The notes: a model not told the origin generated them from the sequence alone. Shown: positions 16,100 to 24,567, counted from the first letter of the stretch. The stretch: 37,710 nt of DNA from Streptomyces milbemycinicus (GCF_002154605.1 NZ_MUNE01000600.1:1-37710); one strand, 5' to 3'. Numbers and translations are program-made.

Positions 16100-16351
16100 C
16101 ACCCTGATGGTCAGGGCGAGGACGAAGGCCACGGCGGTCAGCCCGCCCAGGAACAACAGGCCACCGGTGGCGCTCCCCGTCGACCTCTTGGCCCAGCCGA
16201 TCGCGTACGGGCCGAAGAACCCGCCGAGGTTGCCGATGGAGTTGACCATCGCGACCGCGACCGCGGCCGTGGAGCGGGTCAGAAACAGCGTCGGCAGCGC
16301 CCAGAACGGCGATAGAAACATCACGAACATGGTCAAGAGCGCCAGGGGCAT
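16100..16351 (-). pseudogene. C-terminal fragment of an MFS transporter
   Basis: About 84 codons on the minus strand read as the last helices of an ACS-family organic-anion or sugar-acid transporter: FWALPTLFLTRSTAAVAVAM, then MVNSIGNLGGFFGPYAIGW, then GGLLFLGGLTAVAFVLALTI. The GNLGGFFGP motif is characteristic of galactonate, tartrate and phthalate carriers. Upstream of 16351 the frame no longer matches a transporter, and some 300 residues are absent. Downstream the tail frame is unclear. It lies tail-to-tail with the GntR gene and fits a lost uptake gene of the same locus. Confidence 0.65.
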
Positions 16352-16439
16352 GCCCTTCCCGCCGAGGGCGTCGCCGCGATCCACATCGGCTGGTCCTCGG
16401 CGAGCACGCCGAGTTGTCCTGTTGTGCACTTTCCATGAC

Positions 16440-16466
16440 CCAACATGCCTCATAGGCTCATGTTGG
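16440..16466 (+). promoter_or_regulatory. Inverted repeat in front of the small CxxC gene
   Basis: Perfect 8-bp arms CCAACATG (16440-16447) and CATGTTGG (16459-16466) around an 11-base spacer that contains TAGGCT, a possible -10. A dyad that straddles a -10 and ends 26 bp before the start codon is the usual layout of a repressor site. The partner is unknown. Confidence 0.45.
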
Positions 16467-16492
16467 CCTGTTTGCCGCTTTCAGGAGGTGTC

Positions 16493-16705
16493 GTGCCGGA
16501 CCACAAGATGTACTGCTACACCTGCCAATCCGATGAGCAGCACCGCCGTCTCACGGCCGAGGAGAAGGTCTACCTCAAGAACCGCACAGGCCGGAAGAGC
16601 GTCGAGGACGTCTTCATGTGCACGGCGCCGAACTGCCGCAATCTGCGGACCGGTTTCAACAAGCACCCCTTCGACCCCGTCATCCGCCTGCCCTTGCCCG
16701 ACTGA
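16493..16705 (+). CDS. Small conserved protein with a four-cysteine zinc-ribbon-like pattern
   Basis: A 70-residue protein. The GTG at 16493 is preceded by AGGAGG four bases upstream, better than the earlier in-frame ATG at 16445. Cysteines occur as C8-x2-C11 and C43-x4-C48 (YCYTCQSDE, then FMCTAPNCRNLRTGF), which suits a single structural zinc. The middle is charged and helical (LTAEEKVYLKNRTGRKSVED). I do not know a function; proteins of this size and pattern are common in streptomycetes. It stands alone, with a dyad over its promoter. Confidence 0.8.
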   Translation: MPDHKMYCYTCQSDEQHRRLTAEEKVYLKNRTGRKSVEDVFMCTAPNCRNLRTGFNKHPFDPVIRLPLPD

Positions 16706-16788
16706 CTCCTCATGAGACAGTGCGCCGTGCAGCAGACCATCGACCGTGTGCCGCACGGCGCCACCGTGTTTGCGTCGCTTCCCCTCCC

Positions 16789-18828
16789 CTACCTGGCCAC
16801 CGGGCGCAGTGCGGTCGGTGGCTGAGTGTCCGGGGGCATCTGTACGGCCAGGCCGTCGGTGTTCTGGGCGAGGCCGAGTTGGGAGATGGCGTTGACCAGG
16901 GTCACCGTGTCGCCCTTGGTGGTCAGCTGCCAGCGCTGGGTACGGGTGTTGTCCGAGCAGCTCTGCTGGGTGATGGTGGCGCCCGCCTCCAGGGGCGCGC
17001 CCAGGTAGCGTCTGCCGCTGACCATGTCCAGGCAGTTGCCGGTGGTGGTGCCACCACGGACCGCGCGGATGCGGTAGTAGCCGTCGGGGGTGGCCGAGAG
17101 TGCCCAGGTGGCGTCGGGGTCGGCCGCCAGTTTGGCCGGGGCTCCTTGCGTGGTGCCTGCCGTGGTCAGCCGCTTGGCCGAGTCGGGGAGGGTGAGGGCG
17201 TAGGTGCCGTCCTTCAGCGGGAGGCGTGTGACGTTGTTCCAGCCGGGGGTGTGGCCGAGCCGGTTGGCGAGGTCGGCGAAGCCGGTGTAGGTCGCGGCGG
17301 GTTTGGGGCTGCCCCAGGTGGCCTGGGAGATGAAGCGCAGCGGCATGAACGCGTCGGCCTCGACCTCGTTCTCGGTCTGTTCGGACGCGAAGTCGGGCCA
17401 CATGGTGATCTTGGCGCCGGTGACCTGGGGCTGGGGGCCGGTCAGTGTCTCTCCCTCGAAGCGCAGGGGCGTCCAGTCGCTGTCGTACAGGGCCTGGGTT
17501 TTCATTTTCGAGCCGCCGCGGATCAGATAGAGGGAGTAGGCGGAGTTCATGACCTGGTGGCCCTGCGCGAGGAGTGCGGAGGGTGGCTGCTGGGCCTCGG
17601 GGGTCCAGTGCTCGACGTCGATGTTCTTGTCGAGGGCGATGGTGTTTTCGCCGGTCAGTCCGTCGTTCCAGATCCGCAGGGTTCTGCCGTCGGCCCGCAC
17701 ATGGGCGTTCACGCGGTTGACGAAGTCGATGAACGCGTCCTGCGGGGTGGCCGACGCGCCGTACTTCGCCTTCGCGTAGGCGGCTATCTGCGGATAGGCG
17801 GCGTAGTCAGAGCCGAGCATGTACTCATCGGCTCCCATATGCCAGTAAGGCGTGTCCCAGACGGTAAGGGCCTCGTCGAGCAGCCCGGTGTAGAAGCTGT
17901 AGGCCTCGGGCCGGGTGATGTCCAGCCGCGAGGGCGACTTGGCGCCGGAGGAGTCGGTGAGCTGCAGTTCAGGGTGGTTCTGCAGATAGGGGTCGATGTG
18001 TCCGGGTGAGTTGATCTCGGGTACGAGGGTGATGTGGTACTTCTTCGCCATGGCCGAGAGCTGTCGTATCTCGTCCTTGGTGTAGTAGCCCCAGAACTTG
18101 GTCTTCGGGTAGTCGTCGCTGGCGACTTTCGCCTCGATCCACAGCTGGTTGAGTTTCAGATACGACATCTCCCGCATCAGCCGCTCGAACCAGGGCATCG
18201 AGATGTGGATATAGCAGGCGCACACCCCCACGCCGCGTTCGGGGTATTGGGGGACGTCGACCGTCCGGCCGCGCGGCAGTACGGTCTGGCCGTGGAGCAT
18301 CTGCAGCACGGTGCGGGTGCCGAGGAACAGCCCGTCGTCGGTCGCTCCGGTGATCCGCACGGTGTCGGAGACGAGAAGTTCGTATCCCTCCGCGCCGAGT
18401 TCTCGGGCGCCGGGGTCGAGGCGCAGGACCAAGTCGCCGGCGCGGGGCTCTCCCCCGCTGACCACGGGGAGCCTGAGGCCGGTGGCGGCGGCCAGGTCGT
18501 CGGCGAAGGTGGCCGCGTCGGCCTGGGCCCGTTTGATCGGGGCCCGTTTGGCCGGGGCCCGCTCGGCCGGGACCCGTTTGGCCGCGGGCGAGACGATACG
18601 GGAGCCCTGCTGCAGCTGGAGGGTGCCGGATCCGGCGGTCCACCCCGTCAGGGCCGGTATCACCTCCGGTGTGGCCGCGGCTCGGGCGGCAGCGGCGGAC
18701 GTGGGGGCGTGCGCCGAGGCCGGAAGGGCCGGCGGTACGAACAGGGCCAGGGCGGCCAGAAGGCAGACGGCCCAGCGGCGGCGTCCGCGCCCGGCGCGCA
18801 TTCGTTGGATCACTGTGTCCATCGGCAT
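16789..18828 (-). CDS. Secreted GH20 beta-N-acetylhexosaminidase / lacto-N-biosidase with ricin-like tail
   Basis: About 679 residues from the ATG at 18828 (ATG 18822 is also possible). A signal peptide (RRRWAVCLLAALALFVPPAL, ASAHA) is followed by a repetitive Ala/Pro/Arg/Lys segment, a GH20 N-terminal beta-domain (DLVLRLDPGARELGAEGYEL), then the catalytic barrel from YPERGVGVCACYIHISMPWF. The catalytic pair is Asp334-Glu335 in YWHMGADEYM; the A for G and Y for V near it recall lacto-N-biosidases rather than ordinary hexosaminidases. The C-terminal 140 residues look like a ricin-B/CBM13 trefoil (GNCLDMV, QSCSDNTRTQRWQLTT). It should cleave GlcNAc or lacto-N-biose ends outside the cell. It diverges from the fucosidase gene by 91 bp. 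Confidence 0.88.
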   Translation of the reverse strand: MPMDTVIQRMRAGRGRRRWAVCLLAALALFVPPALPASAHAPTSAAAARAAATPEVIPALTGWTAGSGTLQLQQGSRIVSPAAKRVPAERAPAKRAPIKRAQADAATFADDLAAATGLRLPVVSGGEPRAGDLVLRLDPGARELGAEGYELLVSDTVRITGATDDGLFLGTRTVLQMLHGQTVLPRGRTVDVPQYPERGVGVCACYIHISMPWFERLMREMSYLKLNQLWIEAKVASDDYPKTKFWGYYTKDEIRQLSAMAKKYHITLVPEINSPGHIDPYLQNHPELQLTDSSGAKSPSRLDITRPEAYSFYTGLLDEALTVWDTPYWHMGADEYMLGSDYAAYPQIAAYAKAKYGASATPQDAFIDFVNRVNAHVRADGRTLRIWNDGLTGENTIALDKNIDVEHWTPEAQQPPSALLAQGHQVMNSAYSLYLIRGGSKMKTQALYDSDWTPLRFEGETLTGPQPQVTGAKITMWPDFASEQTENEVEADAFMPLRFISQATWGSPKPAATYTGFADLANRLGHTPGWNNVTRLPLKDGTYALTLPDSAKRLTTAGTTQGAPAKLAADPDATWALSATPDGYYRIRAVRGGTTTGNCLDMVSGRRYLGAPLEAGATITQQSCSDNTRTQRWQLTTKGDTVTLVNAISQLGLAQNTDGLAVQMPPDTQPPTALRPVAR
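18526..18585 (-). repeat. Four tandem 15-bp repeats in the GH20 gene
   Basis: Units at 18526, 18541, 18556 and 18571, of the form GGCCCGTTTGGCCGG with one to three changes each. On the minus strand they code five-residue repeats of the KRAPA type, a flexible basic linker between the signal peptide and the GH20 N-terminal domain. Confidence 0.75.
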
Positions 18829-18919
18829 GAGGGTTGTTACCCACTTCCCAGCGGCGAACACGCTTACTACTCTCGTCGGCCATGACCGGTGTCACGGCAT
18901 CGAGAGGCGAATACATCCG

Positions 18920-20878
18920 ATGAATCTGTTCCGGTGCTCGAGGAGAGGCGGCCTCCGCCGCGCCATGATCGCCGCCGCGATCGCGGCGCTGACGGGGGTG
19001 GCGGCCCTGCCGCCCGCGACCGCCGCGGCCAAAGAGGAAAGCGGCGCAACGGGGTGTCAGGAGCCCGTGACACCCGCGCCGGTCATGGCCGTGGAGGAGT
19101 GCGACAGCCTGGCGCGGATCGTCGAGAAGGCCGCGAACATCGTGCCGCGCCCGTCCCAAGTGGCCTGGCAGCAGCGCGGTATCGTCGGTTTCACTCACTT
19201 CGGGATGAACACCTTCACCAACCGTGAGTGGGGCTCGGGCATGGAGAAGGAGTCGCGCTTCACCCCGTCGAACGTCGATGTGGACCAGTGGATGCGCGCG
19301 TACCGGGCGATGGGGGCCAAGCAGGTCATCTTCACCGCCAAGCACCACGACGGCTTTGTGCTCTACCCCACCCGCTACAGCAACCACTCCGTGATCGCCA
19401 GCCCTTGGTGGGTCAGCACCGCGGGCTGCGACCAGGCCGGGGAGACCGCCGCTGCCCGCGCCGCGGCCGAGCAGAAGCGTGACGCCGACCCTTCCGCGTA
19501 CTGGCGGGCGCGGGAGGCGGGCTGCGAACGGCAGGGCGGGGACATCCTCGGCACATACGTCCGCGCGGCCCGTGCGGCGGGGCTGCGGGTGGGGATCTAT
19601 CTGTCGCCGTCCGACGGGGCCGAACTGCCCCGGGCGTGGCACAAGGACACCTACATCCCGGCGATCAAGGCCAAACCGGCCGACTCGCGCTCGACGGCGG
19701 AGAAGGCCACGCTGGAGGACGCGCCCGCGAGCCCGGCCGGCCAGGGCCGGTACGGCAACTCCAGCACGCCCATGGCGCGTACGATCCCGACCCTGGTCCC
19801 CGGTGACGACCGGGCCCGCGCGGTGGCGCGGGGCACCCTGCCGACGTTCGAGGTCGTCGAGGACGAGTACAACGCCTACTACCTGAACCAGCTCTACGAA
19901 CTGTTCACCCAGTACGGGCCGATCGACGAGTTGTGGCTGGACGGCGCCAATCCGTGGGCCGGTTCGGGGATCAGCGAGAAGTACGACTTCACGACCTGGT
20001 TCGCGATGATCAAGGCGCTGTCCCCGGACACGGTGGTCTTCGCCGGGCCGCAGGGCACCCGGTGGGTGGGCAACGAGGCGGGTGTGGCGCGGACCGGCGA
20101 GTGGAGCGTCGTCCCGGCGACGGGCGACCCGGACACGGCGCACAACGAGGGGCTGATCCCCGGTGGCGCATGGGCCGAGGACATCGGTTCCCGGGCGGTG
20201 CTCGGCCGGTCCGATGTGCGCTATCTGCAGTGGTTCCCGGCCGAGGCGGACTCCTCGATCAGGCCCGGCTGGTTCTACCATCCCGGCGAGCGGCCGCAGT
20301 CGGCGGCCGAGCTGGTCGACAAGTACCGGCGATCCGTCGGGCGCAACGCCGTGATGCTGCTCAACGCGCCGCCCGGCACGGACGGGCGGATCGCCGACGC
20401 CGATCTCGCCTCGCTCACCTCCTTCGGCACGGCCGTCAGCGACACCTACCGCACCAACCTCCTGGCGCCCGGAAAAGACGCGACGGGCGCCGCGCTGTCC
20501 GACGAGGACCTGTCCACCGGCTGGTCCCCGGCGGGCCAGGCCACCACGGGCAGCGTGGTCCTGGACCTGCCCCGGGCGCAGAGCTTCGACCAGATCCTGC
20601 TCCGCGAGAACATCACCCGGGGCCAGCGGGTCGAGGAGTTCGCGGTGGACACCTGGGACGGCACCGGATGGGTGCAGGCGGCGAGCGGTACGACCGTCGG
20701 CTACAGCCGGATCCTGGTGCTCAACACGCCGGTGCGCACCGACCGGGTCCGGATCCGCGTCCTGGCCGCCCGCGCCACGCCGCAGCTGGCGACGGTGGGC
20801 CTGTACCGTACGGTCGCACCCTCCGTCCGGACCGGTGGCGCCGTGCCGGACACTCACAAATCCCCCACCCCCTCATGA
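18920..20878 (+). CDS. Secreted GH29 alpha-L-fucosidase with C-terminal CBM32-like domain
   Basis: 652 residues from the ATG at 18920. A signal peptide (RRAMIAAAIAALTGVAALPP, ATAAA) leads to the GH29 barrel: GIVGFTHFGMNTFTNREWG, then AKQVIFTAKHHDGFVLYP (the HHDGF motif), and the probable nucleophile Asp341 in ELWLDGANPW. The layout matches subfamily B (alpha-1,3/1,4-fucosidases). The last 130 residues resemble an F5/8-type (CBM32) beta-sandwich (STGWSPAGQATTGSVVLDLP, then FDQILLRENITRGQRVEEF). It should remove fucose from Lewis-type branches outside the cell. It shares a 91-bp control region with the divergent GH20 gene. Confidence 0.9.
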   Translation: MNLFRCSRRGGLRRAMIAAAIAALTGVAALPPATAAAKEESGATGCQEPVTPAPVMAVEECDSLARIVEKAANIVPRPSQVAWQQRGIVGFTHFGMNTFTNREWGSGMEKESRFTPSNVDVDQWMRAYRAMGAKQVIFTAKHHDGFVLYPTRYSNHSVIASPWWVSTAGCDQAGETAAARAAAEQKRDADPSAYWRAREAGCERQGGDILGTYVRAARAAGLRVGIYLSPSDGAELPRAWHKDTYIPAIKAKPADSRSTAEKATLEDAPASPAGQGRYGNSSTPMARTIPTLVPGDDRARAVARGTLPTFEVVEDEYNAYYLNQLYELFTQYGPIDELWLDGANPWAGSGISEKYDFTTWFAMIKALSPDTVVFAGPQGTRWVGNEAGVARTGEWSVVPATGDPDTAHNEGLIPGGAWAEDIGSRAVLGRSDVRYLQWFPAEADSSIRPGWFYHPGERPQSAAELVDKYRRSVGRNAVMLLNAPPGTDGRIADADLASLTSFGTAVSDTYRTNLLAPGKDATGAALSDEDLSTGWSPAGQATTGSVVLDLPRAQSFDQILLRENITRGQRVEEFAVDTWDGTGWVQAASGTTVGYSRILVLNTPVRTDRVRIRVLAARATPQLATVGLYRTVAPSVRTGGAVPDTHKSPTPS

Positions 20879-20945
20879 CGCTTGACCTTGCCCAAAGGTG
20901 AAGGCCGACAGTGTCCGTGGCGACCGAGCCCCGGACGAGAGGGAT

Positions 20946-21605
20946 ATGCAGATGGACGACGACGCTCTGCTGACAGAGCAAAGGGCCTACTACAGGGCGG
21001 GCGCGGCCCAATACGACCGGCCTTACGCGGAGCGCGAAGACCTGCGGAAGTTGCTGACCGTCGTCGATGAGCTCCCGATCGCCGGGGAGGTGCTGGAGTT
21101 GGCGTGTGGCACGGGCCAGTGGACCCCCAGGCTCGCGGCGCGGGCCCGGTCGGTGACGGCGGTCGACGCGGCAGCCGAAGTGCTGGCCCTCGCTCGGGCC
21201 CGTACCGCATCCTCCAACGTCCAGTTCCTCGAGGCCGACCTGTTCGAGTGGCGACCGCCACGGCGCTATGACACGGTGTTCTTCGCCTTCTGGCTCTCCC
21301 ATGTTCCGCCGAGGCGGTTGCCCGAGTTCTGGAACACCGTCGCCGCCGCCCTCGCGCCGGGCGGCAAAGCGATCTTCATTGACGATGGCCCCGCCGCTGC
21401 CGCGGAGGAGGACATTCTCGCGAACCAGCCGGCCCCGGCCGCGCTGCGCCGACTCGATGACGGCAGCCAGTACCGCATCGTGAAGGTGTTCCACGATCCC
21501 CGAACACTCACGGACGACCTCACAGCGCTGGGGTGGTCGGTCCACATCCGTCCCGTGGCCGGGAACTTCATCGGCATCGCCGAACCGCCGGCCAAGAAGC
21601 CGTAA
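20946..21605 (+). CDS. Class I SAM-dependent methyltransferase
   Basis: 219 residues. Motif I is VLELACGTGQWT, followed by the acidic end of strand 2 in VTAVDAAAEVLALA, motif II-like FLEADLFEW, and motif III in ALAPGGKAIFIDD. The YDTVFFAFWLSHVPPRRLPEF stretch is typical of small-molecule methyltransferases of the Methyltransf_25 type. The N-terminus has AYYRAGAAQYDRPY, a common lid helix in this group. GAGAGG precedes both ATG 20946 and ATG 20952. Substrate unknown. It follows the fucosidase by 67 bp but has its own ribosome site, and a strong hairpin ends it. Confidence 0.88.
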   Translation: MQMDDDALLTEQRAYYRAGAAQYDRPYAEREDLRKLLTVVDELPIAGEVLELACGTGQWTPRLAARARSVTAVDAAAEVLALARARTASSNVQFLEADLFEWRPPRRYDTVFFAFWLSHVPPRRLPEFWNTVAAALAPGGKAIFIDDGPAAAAEEDILANQPAPAALRRLDDGSQYRIVKVFHDPRTLTDDLTALGWSVHIRPVAGNFIGIAEPPAKKP

Positions 21606-21632
21606 CCCCGGCGCGGTACGAACGCGCCGGGG
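21606..21632. terminator. Hairpin terminator between convergent genes
   Basis: Perfect 10-bp arms CCCCGGCGCG and CGCGCCGGGG with a 7-base loop begin directly after the methyltransferase stop. They end 13 bases before the stop of the opposed secreted-protein gene. Confidence 0.75.
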
Positions 21633-21645
21633 TCGGGCGACGGGC

Positions 21646-22017
21646 TCAGAACGTGGGCGTCAGTACGAGCTTGGCCTTGTGGCCGGAGACCGACTTCACC
21701 GAGATCTTCAGGCTGTTGAGCCTGACGGTGCCGCCCGGGCTGGTGCTGCCGCTCAGGCGCCCGCCGCCCGTGGTGGTGGCCGACATCTTCACGGATCGGG
21801 AACTGACGTGCGTGATCCGCAGCTTCCCGAACCCGAAGCGATGGCTGTTGACCTTGATGCTGCTGGGCGCCGACACGGTGATCTTGCACCGCCCGTCGTA
21901 ACACGGCCCGTGGGCGGCGGCATACGACTCCGTCGCCGTCAGGCCGAACCCCAGCGTGCCCGCCAAGGTCAGCGTCGCAGTGGCCGTCGCGGCCCTCCGC
22001 CACATACCGGTGCTCAT
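21646..22017 (-). CDS. Small secreted protein of unknown function
   Basis: 123 residues from the ATG at 22017, with AGGAGGT seven bases upstream. A signal peptide (MWRRAATATATLTLAGTLGF, ending near SYAAA) is followed by two cysteines five apart (HGPCYDGRC), likely a disulfide. The rest is Ser/Thr/Lys-rich beta-strand sequence with alternating hydrophobics (KLRITHVSSRSVKMSATT, VRLNSLKISVKSVSGHKAKL), which suggests a compact beta-sandwich. No enzyme motif is visible. It is the only gene on this strand between the methyltransferase and the 22.2 kb region. Confidence 0.8.
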   Translation of the reverse strand: MSTGMWRRAATATATLTLAGTLGFGLTATESYAAAHGPCYDGRCKITVSAPSSIKVNSHRFGFGKLRITHVSSRSVKMSATTTGGGRLSGSTSPGGTVRLNSLKISVKSVSGHKAKLVLTPTF

Positions 22018-22204
22018 CAATGGGACCTCCTGTCTCCAAAAGGGGCATTTCCCGCGCGGCATTTCTAACCCGCCGCCCGCGGGACCCCTCCCGGGGTGGG
22101 CCGGCTTCGGCTGCTCCGACGCCCCGGACAGAATCGCCCCTGCTCCGCTCCGGCGGAGCTGGACGCAAGCGATGTGTCACAGCCAGTGACGCCCGTTGTG
22201 CAAG

Positions 22205-22224
22205 CTCGTCGATCTATCGACGAG
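22205..22224. promoter_or_regulatory. 20-bp inverted repeat before the frameshifted small ORF
   Basis: Arms CTCGTCGAT and ATCGACGAG are perfect 9-mers with only CT between them, and end three bases before the TTG at 22228. It could be an operator or a hairpin that masks translation. Confidence 0.45.
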
Positions 22225-22227
22225 TAG

Positions 22228-22552
22228 TTGACTGACGCGTTCCTGCTGGAAGCCGAGCGGCACGCGGCCTGGGGCGCGGCACAGCTGGAAACCCTGACCG
22301 CGTTCGTTCCCGACGGTCCCTGGACCGCGGGCCCTGGACCCCGTCGCACTGCCGCGGACTCTGCTCACCGGCGCGTCCCTGATCGGCCGCTCGGCTCGCC
22401 ACGCCGTGGCGGGATACTTCGACCACCACGGCATAGCCCAGCGGGCCGACGGTGACCGCGTCACCGCCGACCTGCCCAGCGGCGACTCGGTCGACATCGA
22501 CTTCGATACGGCGGGCCGAATCGCCCACGTCAGCCTCAAGGTCTCGCCCTGA
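22228..22552 (+). pseudogene. Frameshifted or fused remnant of a small protein gene
   Basis: From the TTG at 22228 the frame reads MTDAFLLEAERHAAWGAAQL then ETLTAFVPDGPW, which recalls the N-terminus of DUF6882-type proteins (tentative). At about 22325 sensible coding continues in another frame: LDPVALPRTLLTGASLIGRS to DIDFDTAGRIAHVSLKVSP, with a TGA at 22550-22552. The two parts differ by one base in frame and are too short together for the full family, so a deletion plus frameshift is likely. There is no good ribosome site. Function unknown. Confidence 0.45.
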
Positions 22553-22594
22553 TATTCGGTGGCGCGACAGACCCCCGATGGTGAAGATCGCGCC

Positions 22595-23158
22595 ATGCCC
22601 AACTTCCTGGAGACCGAACGGCTCGCGCTCCGCGCGTTCACCGAGGCCGACGTCGACCACCTGCTCGCGCTGGACAGCGACCCCGACGTCATGCAATTCA
22701 TCAACGGCGGCCGGCCGACAAGCCGCGAGGCAGTCCGGACGCGGACCCTGCCCCGTCTCCTCCACGACTATCCGTTCCTCGGCTCCCGTGGCTACTGGGC
22801 CGTGGAGGAGAAGGCCACCGGCACCTTCCTGGGCTGGTTCGAGTTCCGTCCCCTCGACGACCACAGCCCCGCCGCGGTCGAACTCGGCTACCGGCTCAAC
22901 AAGGCGGCCTGGGGATGCGGCTATGCCACGGAGGGAGCCCGGGCCCTGATCGACAAGGGGTTCACCGACCTCGGGGTGGAGCGGGTCACGGCGAACACCA
23001 TGGCGGTGAACACGCGGTCCCGGCGTGTGATGGAGAAGGCGGGGCTGTCGTTCCTCCGGAACTTCACCGGCGACTGGCCGGATGCGATCGAGGGCTCGGA
23101 GCACGGCGAAGTCGAGTACGAGCTCACCCGGGCGGAGTGGCAGCCGCGCCAGGCGTAA
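22595..23158 (+). CDS. GNAT-family N-acetyltransferase (RimJ/RimL-like)
   Basis: 187 residues from the ATG at 22595, which gives the common opening FLETERLALRAFTEADVDHL. The acetyl-CoA site is WGCGYATEGARALIDKGF (Q/RxxGxG/A-like), followed by VERVTANTMAVNTRSRRVME, the usual strand-helix after it. The set matches Acetyltransf_3 enzymes that acetylate protein N-termini, amino acids or antibiotics. The substrate cannot be named. The ribosome site is weak. It stands alone, 42 bp after the broken small ORF, and converges on the decarboxylase gene. Confidence 0.9.
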   Translation: MPNFLETERLALRAFTEADVDHLLALDSDPDVMQFINGGRPTSREAVRTRTLPRLLHDYPFLGSRGYWAVEEKATGTFLGWFEFRPLDDHSPAAVELGYRLNKAAWGCGYATEGARALIDKGFTDLGVERVTANTMAVNTRSRRVMEKAGLSFLRNFTGDWPDAIEGSEHGEVEYELTRAEWQPRQA

Positions 23159-23210
23159 CCAGGCGGGTCACGCGCAACCCTTCCGGCGGCGGATCCGCTC
23201 GCGGCGCAGG

Positions 23211-24557
23211 CTAGAGGCCCACGTCGCGACGGCGGATGTCCTCGAAGGACTCCCGGCGTACGAGGAGCCGCGCGCGGCCGTCCCGTACGGCGGCCACCGG
23301 CGGGCGGCCGACCATGTTGTAGGCCGAGGCCATGGACAGGTGGTAGGCGCCGGCGACGGGTACGGCCAGCAGGTCTCCGAGGCGGATGTCGCCGGGGAGT
23401 TCGACGGCGGTGGCCAGGATGTCACCCGCCTCGCAGTGCCGGCCCACCACGGTGACCCGGGTCGGTTCGGCGGTGCTGTGCCGGCCGACCAGACGCGGTG
23501 TGTACCGCACTCCGTACAGCGACGGCCGCGGGTTGTCGCTCATACCGCCGTCGATGGCCACGTATGTGTGCTCACCGGTGTGTTTGACCGACAGGACCCG
23601 GTAGACGGCGACGCCCGCCGGGCCCACGACGGCACGGCCCGGTTCGATGAACAGGCGGGGCACGGTGAGCCCGGCCGCCCCGCACGCCTCGACGAGCTCC
23701 ATGCGCACCTTTCTGGCCAGCGTGGTCAGGTCGAGGGCTTCCTCCCCGGGCCGGTAGGCGATCCCGTGGCCGCCGCCCAGGTCCAGTTCGGGCAGGACGA
23801 GGCCGTGTTGTTCGTGCAGCCGGGCCATGAGCCCCACCATGCGCCGTACGGCGGACAGATACGGTTTGACGCTGGTGATCTGCGACCCCAAGTGGCACTG
23901 CAGCCCGGTCAGTTCGAGCTGCGGCTGGTCCAGGATCCGGGCGATCGCGTGCTGGGCGTAGCCGTCGGATATGGACAGGCCGAACTTCTGGTCGTCCGTC
24001 CCGGTGCGGATCTTCTCGTGGCCGCCCGCGCTGATACCGGGCACCACGCGGACCATCACCTTCTGGTGGCCGTCGGGCCCGACGGCGGCGGCCAGCCGCG
24101 CGATCTCCGATGGGCTGTCGATGACGATACGGCCGACGCCCAGGCGCAGCGCTGTCTCCAGGTCCCTCGGGGACTTGGCATTGCCGTGCAGCACGATCCG
24201 CTCGGGCGGGAAGCCGGCGGTCACGGCGAGTTCGAGTTCGCCGGCGGAGCAGACGTCGAGACCCAGGCCCTCCTCGTCCACCCAGTGGACCAGTGCCTGG
24301 CACAAGAACGCCTTCGCCGCGTACAGGATCTCGGCGTCGGGGAAGGCGTCCCGGTAGGTGCGGCAGCGGTCGCGGACCTCGGCCTCGTCGAGGACATAGA
24401 CCGGGGTGCCGAAGCGGTCGGCGATCTCAGCGAGCGGTACGCCGCCCACCGCGAGGTCGCCGTGGCGAGGTTCGGTGGTCGAGGCGGGCCACACCGAGAG
24501 GTCTGCCGAGGTGGCGGTGGCCGGGGTGGCGTGAGCGGATGCGTGAACAGTGGTCAT
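23211..24557 (-). CDS. lysA: Diaminopimelate decarboxylase (LysA) paralogue
   Basis: 448 residues, PLP-dependent fold type III. The PLP lysine is in ILYAAKAF, with the ring-stacking His in LQCHLGSQI, the phosphate loop in LGGGHGIAYRPG and EPGRAVVGP, and the catalytic CEAGD and AYNM near the C-terminus. Residues of both subunits' active sites are present, so it should convert meso-diaminopimelate to lysine or a related D-amino acid diamine. The sequence differs from my recollection of the streptomycete housekeeping LysA near hom/thrC (N-terminus, length), so this is probably a second copy; that is inference. It starts 10 bp after the stop of the SAV_915-like gene and should be cotranscribed with it. 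Confidence 0.9.
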   Translation of the reverse strand: MTTVHASAHATPATATSADLSVWPASTTEPRHGDLAVGGVPLAEIADRFGTPVYVLDEAEVRDRCRTYRDAFPDAEILYAAKAFLCQALVHWVDEEGLGLDVCSAGELELAVTAGFPPERIVLHGNAKSPRDLETALRLGVGRIVIDSPSEIARLAAAVGPDGHQKVMVRVVPGISAGGHEKIRTGTDDQKFGLSISDGYAQHAIARILDQPQLELTGLQCHLGSQITSVKPYLSAVRRMVGLMARLHEQHGLVLPELDLGGGHGIAYRPGEEALDLTTLARKVRMELVEACGAAGLTVPRLFIEPGRAVVGPAGVAVYRVLSVKHTGEHTYVAIDGGMSDNPRPSLYGVRYTPRLVGRHSTAEPTRVTVVGRHCEAGDILATAVELPGDIRLGDLLAVPVAGAYHLSMASAYNMVGRPPVAAVRDGRARLLVRRESFEDIRRRDVGL

Positions 24558-24567
24558 CGTGGGCGCC

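Noticed and set aside
18311..18919. Upstream extension of the fucosidase frame
   Set aside because: It overlaps the GH20 gene on the other strand. A signal peptide begins right at ATG 18920, so the extension is not coding.
17969..20857. 962-codon minus-strand frame
   Set aside because: It is antisense to the fucosidase and out of frame with the GH20 gene. No domain is recognisable.
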